Shown piece after piece: positions 47,259 through 56,856 of a DNA stretch of 64,000 nucleotides. The position numbers were made by a program, and so were the translations under genes. The notes under the pieces are model-generated. The model searched no databases, was not told the DNA's origin, and saw only the letters and a program-made list of their open reading frames with translations. Source of the DNA: Candidatus Bathyarchaeota archaeon (GTDB lineage Archaea; Thermoproteota; Bathyarchaeia; Bathyarchaeales; Bathycorpusculaceae); assembly GCA_026414485.1 (NCBI GenBank), contig JAOAIX010000005.1:1-64000 (forward strand). The letters run 5' to 3'. Numbering within the stretch: position 1 is the first letter of the stretch; every line of letters starts with the position of its first letter.

Positions 47259-48500
47259 ATGGCAAGTGCTTCAGTGGACCATATGATTTCCGTCACAGTC
47301 TTCTTAGCCGCAATACTGCTTTTTTCTAATATTTTTAGTCAAACCATTCAAACGGCAGTCATCTATCAACAACACCGTTCTACAGCAACAAAATGTAGTG
47401 ATATCCTCGACAGTTTGCTGCTTAACCCTGGAACCCCACCTTACTGGGCGCTTAGGAATTTAAACCCCTCCACGTTTGGCTTGCAAGATCCAGAGTTCAC
47501 CCAGTATCAACTTAGTCCGTTTGCTCTTATGCGACTTATGCCCACCACTGACAACCCAGTCTACTATCCACAGTTGAATACAACATACAGCAACATAACG
47601 TTAGGGTTTGGGCAATCGCTTTTTGTACCCTACAATAAACTTGTTAATTATTCCACAGCATCAAAATTGCTGGGGTTGAACAACACCTATGGCTTCAGCT
47701 TAACTTTAACGCCTCTCGTATCAGTAAACATAGCCGAGGTGGAGCCAGAGAAACCTGGCCAGTTAAAGTTACGAATACACGTCACTGGATCAGGTTTCCC
47801 TTTAGCTGGCGCCGCTGTCAACTATTGCTTTTTTATGATTAACGGGCGAGGTCGAGGTTCCTACCCCACATATTCAATTAAGTATAATATCACTTTTGCA
47901 GACGCCGCTGGCATAGCTTATCTGGTTTTTGACGATTTTGACAGATCTGCCTCGTTTCTTTTCATGGCGTATGCACATTTAGGCGGTTTAACAGGTATAG
48001 GTTACTACAATAACGTCACATATAGGGAAAGTTTTGTGGTTCCATTTGTATCCAACTTTGAAACAGGCGAAGTCATCTTAGCCCACAGCTGGGACGTCCA
48101 CGCGGGCGATAATCCTGCAGAAATAGCTTTCAACGCTACATTCGTTTTGCTCAGCGAAGACTACGCATTCCGTGAAATGCCCCTCAACAACGTTACTGGC
48201 AGAGTTGTGGGGAAACTTAACTATGGACAAGACCCCAAACACGCCTATGCGAATCTGACCATAAGCACCAAAAGTAGTGGCGTCCTTATTGTGACCTATA
48301 GTAAAAGCCAACGGGAGAACGGCGCTGTTATTATGCCTTGGGGCATAAGTTCGCTGGCGTTTCCCGTCACTTTTGGAGGTGACTCCACCAATCAAGAGTG
48401 GGTTGCCACTGATATACGCCAGGTTACAGTTAATGGAATCGCCTACCAAGCGAAATTTTCACTATGGAGTTTAGAAGGCTCTCAGGTGATTGGTTTATGA
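47259..48500 (+). CDS. Pilus-locus secreted subunit, N-anchored
   Basis: A 413-residue protein with a hydrophobic N-terminal helix (HMISVTVFLAAILLFSNIFS) and then a large beta-rich ectodomain with several sequons (NTTYSNIT, NNVT, NATF). ATG 47259 follows ACGGAGG, which fixes the start over an upstream in-frame ATG at 47148 inside the previous gene. I see no classical class III cut motif, so it may be anchored rather than processed. It overlaps the next gene by ATGA. Confidence 0.75.
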   Translation: MASASVDHMISVTVFLAAILLFSNIFSQTIQTAVIYQQHRSTATKCSDILDSLLLNPGTPPYWALRNLNPSTFGLQDPEFTQYQLSPFALMRLMPTTDNPVYYPQLNTTYSNITLGFGQSLFVPYNKLVNYSTASKLLGLNNTYGFSLTLTPLVSVNIAEVEPEKPGQLKLRIHVTGSGFPLAGAAVNYCFFMINGRGRGSYPTYSIKYNITFADAAGIAYLVFDDFDRSASFLFMAYAHLGGLTGIGYYNNVTYRESFVVPFVSNFETGEVILAHSWDVHAGDNPAEIAFNATFVLLSEDYAFREMPLNNVTGRVVGKLNYGQDPKHAYANLTISTKSSGVLIVTYSKSQRENGAVIMPWGISSLAFPVTFGGDSTNQEWVATDIRQVTVNGIAYQAKFSLWSLEGSQVIGL

Positions 48501-49837
48501 TGCGTACAGTTGAAGTCCTTATAGTTATCATCCTCATCACAGGAACCTTCATAACGAGTTCTTACTTTGCAGTGCTTCCTTGGCCCCGTCAAGTTTCCCC
48601 CGTTAATCTAAGACGATTGGCCTTAACTACCCTGCAAATTTTGGATTCAAATTACGATTTAAGCCGCGCTGCTTTCGACGTAAGTAATGAGTCACTCTGG
48701 GCCTGTCTTCATGTAGCACTTTCAGCTTCTTTACCTCCAAACGTTTTGTATAACTTGACCATTTACGAAGTAGACAACTATGACCAAACGGGCGTAACAC
48801 TTTACAATTCTCTGAAGTCGATTTCAAACGCAGAAAATTTAGGAGTAACTTCTGACGTCTCTTCATCTTTGGTTGCTTCTTCCAATGTGACTTTCAGTGT
48901 TACCCCTGAAAAGATAGGCGAACGCAGCGACGGCGTTACACTGTACATACTTAACTGCAGCGATGCCAACAGTTGGTGGACCACAGGTTACACCTCTGGC
49001 AGTTTAGTCTCCGACCTGTACAAGTTGCTGTCGCCTTTTTTTGTAACTACTGTATTTGTTCAAAATACAACTCAACTTGGTCAACTTCTCAATGGGACGA
49101 CGCTATCAGGCGAAAAACTCCAAAACGCCGTTGTAATAAACCCCTTTGGGGAAGCAGTACCAATTCCAGGCGGCTACTATTCAAGCGTTGGCGTAGGATA
49201 TGACCCTCTACAAAGTTCTTATGCTCTGTATTGTTACACTTTAGGTCAAAAGGTTCTGCAGTACAACTGGACCTGGGTAAGCATAGTTGGCTACCCACTG
49301 TATTACGTTGGAAACACTGCAAAATTTCCAAATGAACAAAACGGCTGGGGAATCTACGGCATGAAACAGGTGGGTCCAGCCGCCTTCAATGCTTTTCTTC
49401 AAGGCTTAGATAACCAAACCTACACTTTTTCTTCAAATTCAATAACCGGAAGCCCAACAGACGTGATGTATCTGTCCTCTCAAACAATTGATAACTGCAA
49501 TTACTATGGAATTTATCCAGCTCCCTACCAGACAGCCAACCGTGCCCTCCCAACGAGTATACTAAGCACGTACCACTTGAATGTTACAACCAAAATTTTT
49601 GATACGATAGGCAATTGGAATCCCGGCGCAGTTTATAGACACGAGGTCACTGTCAACGGCACAAAATTTTTCCAAGGTGGCTTTTTGGCTTTAGGTCTAA
49701 CCCGCACGCCTGACATCCGACTTACAGCTTTAGGTCTGCTCAGCGATTATAAGCCAAGAAAATACGCGGCTGACTATACCGATTATGGTACTTCACGTTT
49801 GGTAGTTTTGCAACTTGGCCTAGTGGGAGGAGTATAG
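48497..49837 (+). CDS. Pilus-locus secreted subunit, N-anchored
   Basis: A 446-residue protein beginning with a hydrophobic helix (RTVEVLIVIILITGTFITSS) and a large extracytoplasmic domain of unrecognised fold with many sequons and aromatic residues. ATG 48497 overlaps the preceding TGA, so it is coupled. I do not recognise the family. Its position between pilin-like genes, with the same architecture (one N-terminal helix), suggests a minor pilin or a surface assembly factor. Confidence 0.72.
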   Translation: MMRTVEVLIVIILITGTFITSSYFAVLPWPRQVSPVNLRRLALTTLQILDSNYDLSRAAFDVSNESLWACLHVALSASLPPNVLYNLTIYEVDNYDQTGVTLYNSLKSISNAENLGVTSDVSSSLVASSNVTFSVTPEKIGERSDGVTLYILNCSDANSWWTTGYTSGSLVSDLYKLLSPFFVTTVFVQNTTQLGQLLNGTTLSGEKLQNAVVINPFGEAVPIPGGYYSSVGVGYDPLQSSYALYCYTLGQKVLQYNWTWVSIVGYPLYYVGNTAKFPNEQNGWGIYGMKQVGPAAFNAFLQGLDNQTYTFSSNSITGSPTDVMYLSSQTIDNCNYYGIYPAPYQTANRALPTSILSTYHLNVTTKIFDTIGNWNPGAVYRHEVTVNGTKFFQGGFLALGLTRTPDIRLTALGLLSDYKPRKYAADYTDYGTSRLVVLQLGLVGGV

Positions 49838-49839
49838 CA

Positions 49840-52800
49840 ATGAACAACAAGGGTCAATTTTCCATAATTGCCGCGTTGTTCGTGGCAATAATCTTAGTTT
49901 CCTCCATTATGGTGACCTATTCGTCAATACGTTATAACTCTTACCAAAGTGAACCACAAACTCTAAGCGCTATAGATGAAACAAACTTGGCTCTAAAACA
50001 AGTTTTAAGCTTCACCGTTGGCTACTATGGCTCAGTCCTGCAAGTTACAGGAAACGCCTCTTACGCTCGCCAACTAGCCAACAACTATTTAACCAGCGGT
50101 CTAGCGTATGTGGCCAGCATCCGTCCCGAATGGGGTGCTTCTTTTACTGTAGATTATTTGGATTTGAAGACAAACTGGTTCACAAACTCCAGCTTTAGTA
50201 AAGGAAAAACAACTATTACCTATGCCTTACCTGGTTTAGGTATAAGTGGAGTTACCTATTCAACATCCTGCAGTCTAGAGGTGAACATCTCAGCCTCCAC
50301 ATCAGGTCAAATGCGCCTAACCGTCTATAAAGACGAAAACCAGCCACTAAACAATTTAGGCAAACAATCCTTCAAGTTTTATCGTTACCGCTACTCCAAC
50401 CTCACATGGGAACTGGTGGATCCGACAAGCACCCCTACATCTTTTGCAAACGGTACATACTTGATTAATTCACCCCCTGAAATTAACCCCTCATCTTACT
50501 CTGTGAAAGTTACAGACACACGTGGCATCTCCGTTACGGCATCATCATTTAGCCACTACACAGCATCATTGTTGTTTAACAGCACTTTTGTGGAAGGTGA
50601 CTACGTGGACAGTTCCCCACCTGGCGTAGGTTTTCACAGCGACTTTACAGCACAGCAGTCGGCGCCTGACGAAGTTTATGATGTTTTAACAGAAGGAAAC
50701 GTGGGAACAACCTCGCAGAATTACTATCCTTCTGCATCTGTCCCTTTTGGCTCAACAACTCTGTACAGTGGTACTCTTTCTGATTTGCAAAGTGACAACG
50801 GAGTATATATGAAGTTTCGCTCGTATGGCGTTGCCTTTGAGGGTTCAGCTACTTTCGGATACACAAATAGTGGCACAACTTATAGAAGCATAGAAGATAC
50901 AATTCGAGGTTCAATTTTTCAAGCTCCTACAGGAGGACAAGCTCAAAGCATATCAGTCTACTTATCGTGTAATAACAGAAAAGTTAAAGCCGCTATCTAC
51001 TCTAACACCCACATCTTCGTTGCAAGTACAGAAGAAAAAACTGTCACAGCAACAGGACAATGGGTTACCTTCAATTTTCCAGATCCAAAACCCGTTTTGA
51101 TAGCGAATACAACCTACTTGCTTGTTGCATGGTCCGACTCTGGAAGTGGCAACGTCTACATGTACTCTTCAAGCGGCTCTTCAGATCAAGGGCATCGGTT
51201 CAACAAGGCATACGGTAGCTGGCCCACATCGTCGAGTTTTTCTCATGAAAACACCATGTACTCAATATACTGTACATACACTCCTGCAACAGCATATGCA
51301 TGCGCAATTGAGTTCTCAGGCTGGTCAGATACAACTAACTGGGAGGAAATCTTGTGGTCTATCGACAGTTCTGCCACTACAGATGTGAATGTTACGCTTC
51401 AGTTTTTCAACTTCCAAACAGAGCATTACGTAACCACGGGAGAAGGCTATTTCACAGCAACTTTAAACACTACTGACTTGAAAATAAACCAACTAATCAA
51501 AACGAACCCCACCCAGTTCAGAGACATGCTTGGCGGCTGGAAAATAAAATTAACCGCTGCAAAAGTAACAACTACTCAATTTGAAGTCAACGTTGACCTC
51601 TTAACTTTCAGGCCGTCAGGTGCTGTGTACGAACTTAACCTTGAAGAACAGTGGACAACTTTAGACCTGACCCACACGACTCCCCGCCCTATACTCTGCA
51701 TAAAAACCGGTCCATCTACAACTACAGACTTGAAGGTTGACGTCTGGCATAATGGTGTTTGGCATAATATTCTGACCGGTCTTGCCAGCAATACTTGGAA
51801 TAACGTGTCCATTGCGGCATACTTGAACTCGCCTACATTTACCATACGTTTTCACACACTCCAAGATAAGATCCAAAATAGCTGGCAAATTGATTCCGTT
51901 TTGATTAGACCCGAATCAGACCAAACACTCTTTACCAGTTTAGACAACCCTGCTGCAACGGTAGCGGTGGAAGTCCTCCAAAACGGCACAATACGATGGC
52001 TAGGGCAAGACCTGCAACTTACAACTGAAGCACTTCCGATTCCACCTGTACCAGTGCGGGCTATCCATGTGAACCAAACCCTGCGTGACGGCAGAAATGT
52101 AGAAGTTCCCTTCCAAGTAGAAGACTGGGCTTCAGGATACACAGTGCCTCTGGGTCTAACCAACAACGTTACGGTTTTCAGCAACAGACAGATGATAGTC
52201 TTCCTCGTAAACACTCAGACCACAAAGTTTACAATTTGGTGGAACGGCAGCGACCAAGCAACCCAAACACCGTTGGCTTTCACAAACACCTGCTTCAACG
52301 ATGATCCTGCTGCCAGAATCTTGAACAATGGTAAACTTAGATTAGAATTTGAATCCTCAGGCTTTACTATAACATCAATATCAGGAACAGAAACAATAAT
52401 TACCAAATTAATGAGGATAAACAATGAAGAAGACACTACAGACCCAGAGTTGGCATACACCGTATACAACGGTGTCATCCGGGATATCGTTCAAGGCGAA
52501 GCCGAATATTCCAACGGCGCCAACAATTGTCCAGACATCTATTCCCATATAGTTATAACTTTACCGGTTAATGCTACCTACTTCACCTATCAACTGCGTC
52601 TAATATTCATTAATTCAACAAAAAACAGAGTGCTAACTGACTTCTGTCTCGTTAAGCTCTTCTCACCTTCAGCTATAGACATCCAAACTGAAAACGGAAC
52701 ACACCTCAACTACCCACACGTAGTTAACGGGAATGGTACCTTCGTTAACTATAATCACCCAACTGCACCTTTTACAACTCACCATTGGAGCCAATTCACC

Positions 52801-53136
52801 GATAATTTAGCCGTCACAAAAGGCGCAGGCATTATGTTTACTCGATTTGCAAACCAGAACCTGTACGCATTTGACCCGCCATACGCCACCGCCATAACCG
52901 GCTCACTTAACGTTAGCATCGGCTCAGACAAAACAATTGAATTGTCCCCCGTGACCCCATCGCTAGGGCAAGTTTCTCTGTTTCCCACTCACAACGGCTA
53001 CGAAATAACTTGGAGCGGAGCAATTGTGCTTTTCCATGAAGCATCATTACCGATATTTCAACCAAGCGGAACTAAAACTGGTTTGTGGATCCTTGCGGAG
53101 ATTCCTCCACAACTTACAATAACAACAAGCAACTGA
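49840..53136 (+). CDS. Giant class III pilin-like adhesin, 1098 residues
   Basis: The leader is MNNKGQFSIIAALFVAIILV, where KGQ-F-S fits class III signal cutting after Gly with a following assembly helix. The remaining about 1060 residues are Ser/Thr/Asn-rich and beta-dominated, with jelly-roll-like portions (EFSGWSDTTNWEEILWSIDS, SIFQAPTGGQAQSISVYLSC, WVTFNFPDPKPVLIANTTYL) and dozens of N-glycosylation sequons. GGGAGGAG precedes ATG 49840. It may be the tip or adhesive subunit of the pilus. Normal pilins are about 100-250 residues, so the length is exceptional. Confidence 0.8.
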   Translation: MNNKGQFSIIAALFVAIILVSSIMVTYSSIRYNSYQSEPQTLSAIDETNLALKQVLSFTVGYYGSVLQVTGNASYARQLANNYLTSGLAYVASIRPEWGASFTVDYLDLKTNWFTNSSFSKGKTTITYALPGLGISGVTYSTSCSLEVNISASTSGQMRLTVYKDENQPLNNLGKQSFKFYRYRYSNLTWELVDPTSTPTSFANGTYLINSPPEINPSSYSVKVTDTRGISVTASSFSHYTASLLFNSTFVEGDYVDSSPPGVGFHSDFTAQQSAPDEVYDVLTEGNVGTTSQNYYPSASVPFGSTTLYSGTLSDLQSDNGVYMKFRSYGVAFEGSATFGYTNSGTTYRSIEDTIRGSIFQAPTGGQAQSISVYLSCNNRKVKAAIYSNTHIFVASTEEKTVTATGQWVTFNFPDPKPVLIANTTYLLVAWSDSGSGNVYMYSSSGSSDQGHRFNKAYGSWPTSSSFSHENTMYSIYCTYTPATAYACAIEFSGWSDTTNWEEILWSIDSSATTDVNVTLQFFNFQTEHYVTTGEGYFTATLNTTDLKINQLIKTNPTQFRDMLGGWKIKLTAAKVTTTQFEVNVDLLTFRPSGAVYELNLEEQWTTLDLTHTTPRPILCIKTGPSTTTDLKVDVWHNGVWHNILTGLASNTWNNVSIAAYLNSPTFTIRFHTLQDKIQNSWQIDSVLIRPESDQTLFTSLDNPAATVAVEVLQNGTIRWLGQDLQLTTEALPIPPVPVRAIHVNQTLRDGRNVEVPFQVEDWASGYTVPLGLTNNVTVFSNRQMIVFLVNTQTTKFTIWWNGSDQATQTPLAFTNTCFNDDPAARILNNGKLRLEFESSGFTITSISGTETIITKLMRINNEEDTTDPELAYTVYNGVIRDIVQGEAEYSNGANNCPDIYSHIVITLPVNATYFTYQLRLIFINSTKNRVLTDFCLVKLFSPSAIDIQTENGTHLNYPHVVNGNGTFVNYNHPTAPFTTHHWSQFTDNLAVTKGAGIMFTRFANQNLYAFDPPYATAITGSLNVSIGSDKTIELSPVTPSLGQVSLFPTHNGYEITWSGAIVLFHEASLPIFQPSGTKTGLWILAEIPPQLTITTSN

Positions 53137-53210
53137 AAGGCTAAGAACACATTATATTAATACGCCCAACGTGTCACAAAGTATAGAAACGCCAACAAGA
53201 GGCTTCAAAA

Positions 53211-54029
53211 TTGCAATTAATCCTTGCTGCAGCAAGAGTAACTGTTACATTAGTCTTTCTCCTTTACTCTTCATGGAGCGACTATAAAACCCGAGAAGTA
53301 AGCAACAAAGTCTGGGCACTATACGCACCAATGGCACTTACTCTTTCCCTTGTCGAGTTTACTCTCTACGACCAAACTGTATTTCCAACTTTCACGTTGA
53401 GTGTTATCTTAACTATAGTTTCTGCTTTACTTCTGTTCTATACGGGCGCTTTTGGAGGCGCCGACTCCAAAGCTTTTATATGTATTGCGTTAGCGCTTCC
53501 TGTTTTCCCTAAAATTCTTCTCAAGCCACTTTTACCTAATGGTTTATCTCCAATTTCCCAGACTATGTTTCCTCTAACTGTCCTTAGTAGTTCTGTCTTG
53601 ATAGCTGCAACAAGTGGACTTTACTTGCTGCTGAGCAACATTGCCCACCGCTTCACTACAGGTAAGCCTCTCTTCCAAGGTACCCTTGCCAGTGAATCTC
53701 TTAGTAAGAAACTTCTGGTTTTAATAACAGGAAAAAAATTTTCGCTTAAGACTTTAAAGGAAAAATGGCATATTTATCCATTGGAAGACATAAACGAAAC
53801 GGCTGACCAGCAACCACAATTACAAAGAAAACTTACCCTTGTGCCACACGACGAAGGTAGAGACAACGTCTTGGAGCGTTTATCCACTGCAGTTGCAGCA
53901 GGACAAATTGACGATGACATTTGGGCTACGCCAGGTTTACCTATGCTGATTTTCGTGACAGTCGGATTAATCATGGCTTTAACTCTGGGCGATGTAATTT
54001 GGTTTTTAGTCAGCTTACTGTTGACTTAA
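53211..54029 (+). CDS. Prepilin peptidase, A24 family (archaeal)
   Basis: A 272-residue membrane aspartyl protease. The catalytic aspartates are in SSWSDYKTREVSNKVW (first) and FGGADSKAFICIAL (second, the GxAD-type motif). There are about six membrane spans plus a hydrophilic loop of about 80 residues before the final helix. It likely cuts the class III leaders of the upstream subunits. TTG 53211 has GAGG about 11 bases upstream. It lies 75 bases after the adhesin and closes the locus. Confidence 0.9.
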   Translation: MQLILAAARVTVTLVFLLYSSWSDYKTREVSNKVWALYAPMALTLSLVEFTLYDQTVFPTFTLSVILTIVSALLLFYTGAFGGADSKAFICIALALPVFPKILLKPLLPNGLSPISQTMFPLTVLSSSVLIAATSGLYLLLSNIAHRFTTGKPLFQGTLASESLSKKLLVLITGKKFSLKTLKEKWHIYPLEDINETADQQPQLQRKLTLVPHDEGRDNVLERLSTAVAAGQIDDDIWATPGLPMLIFVTVGLIMALTLGDVIWFLVSLLLT

Positions 54030-54032
54030 ACC

Positions 54033-54257
54033 TTAAAGAGCGTTTTCAAAGGTCGTTTTACTTTTTTTGGTATAAGAAAAAGTGGCAATAACCATCAGAA
54101 CAGATCCAAAACTCGCCATTGGAAAAGCGTATGCTCGATACGGATAGCACAAAATTGCCTGCGTATCGTTGCTTGTGACGTAAAAGTGGCAGAAAGTGCT
54201 AACCGTGAACAATGTAATCGCGACGAGCAAAAGAATTAATTCCGTCTTAAACTGCAT
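54033..54257 (-). CDS. Small two-span membrane protein
   Basis: A 74-residue protein with two hydrophobic helices (TELILLLVAITLFTVSTFCH and MASFGSVLMVIATFSY) and a Lys-rich end. ATG 54257 follows GAGAGGAA, a fair ribosome site; earlier in-frame ATGs would add about 12 residues. Function is unknown. It is convergent with the prepilin peptidase with a three-base gap, so it might be a separate small gene. Confidence 0.6.
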   Translation of the reverse strand: MQFKTELILLLVAITLFTVSTFCHFYVTSNDTQAILCYPYRAYAFPMASFGSVLMVIATFSYTKKSKTTFENAL

Positions 54258-54354
54258 GTTTTTTCCTCTCATGACGCAGGTGGGTAATTCCACCTACTAT
54301 AAGAAAAGGTTATTTTAGCTTTACGGTAAAACAAGCTTACTGGATGAGTTACGT

Positions 54355-55458
54355 TTGAGCGACGCCACAACTGAGGTCTTAACTTTCCTTAAAGAGAAAC
54401 CAAAACAAGAGCTCCAAGTAGTGGTTATGCCTGATTTTTTCCTTGACCGCATCATAAACCTAAATTGCACCGCAACAGACTTTCACTCACTGATTACAGG
54501 TATACTCCAAAGAAAGGGTGGGAGCCAAGACGGTATCCAACAAACTGACTTGCGCGGCGGCAACGCAGTTAACGTGGCTTCCGCGCTGGCTGCCTTAGGT
54601 GTTAAAGTTACTCCTATTCTTTGCACAAGTAAGTTTGGGCTTCAGCAACTTCGTTACTTCTTCAGGAAAAATACCGTTGATACTTCACATATCAAAATTT
54701 TTCCTAACGCCTCTGTTACCACTGCACTGGAATTTCAGACAGCCAACGGTAAAACAAACGTCATGCTTAGAGATGTAGGTTCACTTGCAGAGTTTGGACC
54801 TGCCCACCTCACCGACGACGATTGGTCAATTATAGAGCTTGCTGATTATGTATGCTTGTTTAATTGGGCGGGAACCCAGAAGTATGGAACCGAGTTAGCT
54901 GAAACAGTTTTCCGCCGAGTGAAAACCGCCGGGAAAGGCAAAACCTACTTTGCCACTGCAGACCCCACTCCAAATAAAACCTTTATTCCTAAGCTCCTGA
55001 AGAATGTGCTGAGAACCTCAAACGTTGACGTATTGAGCTTAAACGAAAACGAAACCCTTATTTATGCCTCCATGCTCGACTCAAGCATCGGTAAGAAACA
55101 AGGAGCGTTATCAGATAAACTCATCCTTTACGCTGCCGAAGTTCTTGCCGACAATTTGAAAGCAAGAATCGACATTCACACTACCAGTTTTTCCCTCACA
55201 AAAACAGATAATCGAACAGTTACAATCCCAGCTTTTGAGGTAGACATTTTACGTGCAACAGGTGCAGGCGACGCTTGGGACGCAGGCAATATAGTAGGAG
55301 ACGCCTACGGTCTTTCAGATGAAGGTCGATTAACCTTAGCAAACGCCACCGCTGCGTGTTACCTCTCAGACCCCAAGGCAGTGCACCCTTCGCGGCTTAC
55401 GCTGCTTCATTTCTTAAAAATTCACCATAGCCAAATTTTTAAGTCAAGTCGTGTCTAA
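54355..55458 (+). CDS. PfkB-family carbohydrate kinase
   Basis: A 367-residue ribokinase-fold sugar kinase. RGGNAVNVASALAALGVKVT is the sugar-binding opening, and the PfkB signature ATGAGDAWDAGNIVG holds the catalytic Asp and anion hole. The substrate is not fixed. The start is TTG 54355. With the phosphomutase and nucleotidyltransferase that follow it forms a probable sugar-activation cluster. Confidence 0.85.
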   Translation: MSDATTEVLTFLKEKPKQELQVVVMPDFFLDRIINLNCTATDFHSLITGILQRKGGSQDGIQQTDLRGGNAVNVASALAALGVKVTPILCTSKFGLQQLRYFFRKNTVDTSHIKIFPNASVTTALEFQTANGKTNVMLRDVGSLAEFGPAHLTDDDWSIIELADYVCLFNWAGTQKYGTELAETVFRRVKTAGKGKTYFATADPTPNKTFIPKLLKNVLRTSNVDVLSLNENETLIYASMLDSSIGKKQGALSDKLILYAAEVLADNLKARIDIHTTSFSLTKTDNRTVTIPAFEVDILRATGAGDAWDAGNIVGDAYGLSDEGRLTLANATAACYLSDPKAVHPSRLTLLHFLKIHHSQIFKSSRV

Positions 55459-55494
55459 CCATGCATTGTTAACGTTTAAGTTGAGGCAGAGAAC

Positions 55495-56856
55495 TTGGGT
55501 AAACTGTTTGGCAGCTCGGGAGTTCGCGGTTTAGTTAACGTTGCTCTAACACCACAGTTAGCCTCAAAAATTGGTTCAGCTGTTATTGCTTACTCCAAAG
55601 CCAAAAAAGCTGTTGTAGCACGTGACACACGAGTCTCAGGCTGGATGCTACAGGAAGCGCTAGTTTCAGGGCTAACTGCAGCAGGTGCAAATGTTTCCCT
55701 ACTGGGTGTTGTGCCGACTCCTGCGTTAGCATATTTAACTATGGCGCTAGGAGCAGATGTTGGTTTCATGTTAACAGCTTCTCATAACCCGCCTGAATAC
55801 AACGGCATCAAAATCTTCAGTGGTGATACCTCCTCTTACACTGAGCAAAGTCAGGATTCAGTGGAAAAAATAATTATTAATAACTCATGCACTCTGGTAG
55901 ATTGGCAGAGTATTGGCAAAACCCGCAACATAGATGTTAGTTACGCCTACATTGAGCTGCTCAAAAAAGCTGCCAACCTCCGCAAACCTTGGCAAGTTTT
56001 GGTTGACGTTGGTTGCGGTGCAACTTTTAATGTTGCGCCTGTGGCTCTGCAAGCGTTGGGTTGTAAGGTTACTGCCTTAAATGCTCATCCTGATGGCTAT
56101 TTTCCTGCTCGAAAAAGTGAACCGACACCAGAATCATTGACAGATCTGGCGAGGGCAGTTAAGGGCATGGGCGCCGATTTAGGTATAGCGTTTGACGGTG
56201 ACGGAGACCGCGTTGCATTCATTGATGAAGACGGCGTGTTTGCAGATTTTGACCGCGTACTCGCCGCATACGCTGCGCATTTATTAAAGAAGCATGGCGG
56301 TGGTAAAATCGTGACAACTGTTGAGGCATCAATGTGTGTGGAAACGATGGCAGAGCGGTACAAAGGCAAAGTTGTTGAACGAACAAAAGTAGGAGACATT
56401 TACGTGTCAGAAGCCATTAGACGTCATAGCGCAGTTTTTGGTGGAGAACCATGTGGAGCATGGGTGCATCCGCGTTTCCATTTTTGTCCTGATGGCCCTC
56501 TATCAGCCGTGCTGTTGATGCAGGCTTTGGAAGAGGAAGACAAAAGTTTACGTGAGTTTATCGCTGAGGTTCCGCAGTATGTGACTTTACGTGAAAACAT
56601 TATTTGCCCAAACGAGTTGAAATACAAAATTATAACTAACATAGAAAAAGCTATCGTATCTAAGTTTGGGAGCGGTGAATTATCTACTGTTGATGGGGTT
56701 CGTTTAACTCTCAAAAACGGCTGGTTGTTAATTCGTGCATCCGGCACTGAACCACTAATTCGGTTGACCGCTGAAGGTGAATCATTAAAAGTTGCACATG
56801 ACATAATGAGCAAAGGAATTGAACTGGCGAAAACAAAGGTTGGAGATGTTGTATGA
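55495..56856 (+). CDS. Phosphoglucosamine/phosphohexomutase
   Basis: A 453-residue alpha-D-phosphohexomutase, possibly GlmM-like. The start GKLFGSSGVRGLVNV is followed by the phosphoserine loop FMLTASHNPPEYNGIKIF, the metal-binding IAFDGDGDRVAFID, the sugar-binding FGGEPCGAWVHP and the phosphate-binding RASGTEPLIRLTAEG. The start is TTG 55495. It is coupled to the downstream nucleotidyltransferase by ATGA. The pair would turn a hexose or GlcN 6-phosphate into an activated sugar nucleotide. Confidence 0.9.
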   Translation: MGKLFGSSGVRGLVNVALTPQLASKIGSAVIAYSKAKKAVVARDTRVSGWMLQEALVSGLTAAGANVSLLGVVPTPALAYLTMALGADVGFMLTASHNPPEYNGIKIFSGDTSSYTEQSQDSVEKIIINNSCTLVDWQSIGKTRNIDVSYAYIELLKKAANLRKPWQVLVDVGCGATFNVAPVALQALGCKVTALNAHPDGYFPARKSEPTPESLTDLARAVKGMGADLGIAFDGDGDRVAFIDEDGVFADFDRVLAAYAAHLLKKHGGGKIVTTVEASMCVETMAERYKGKVVERTKVGDIYVSEAIRRHSAVFGGEPCGAWVHPRFHFCPDGPLSAVLLMQALEEEDKSLREFIAEVPQYVTLRENIICPNELKYKIITNIEKAIVSKFGSGELSTVDGVRLTLKNGWLLIRASGTEPLIRLTAEGESLKVAHDIMSKGIELAKTKVGDVV

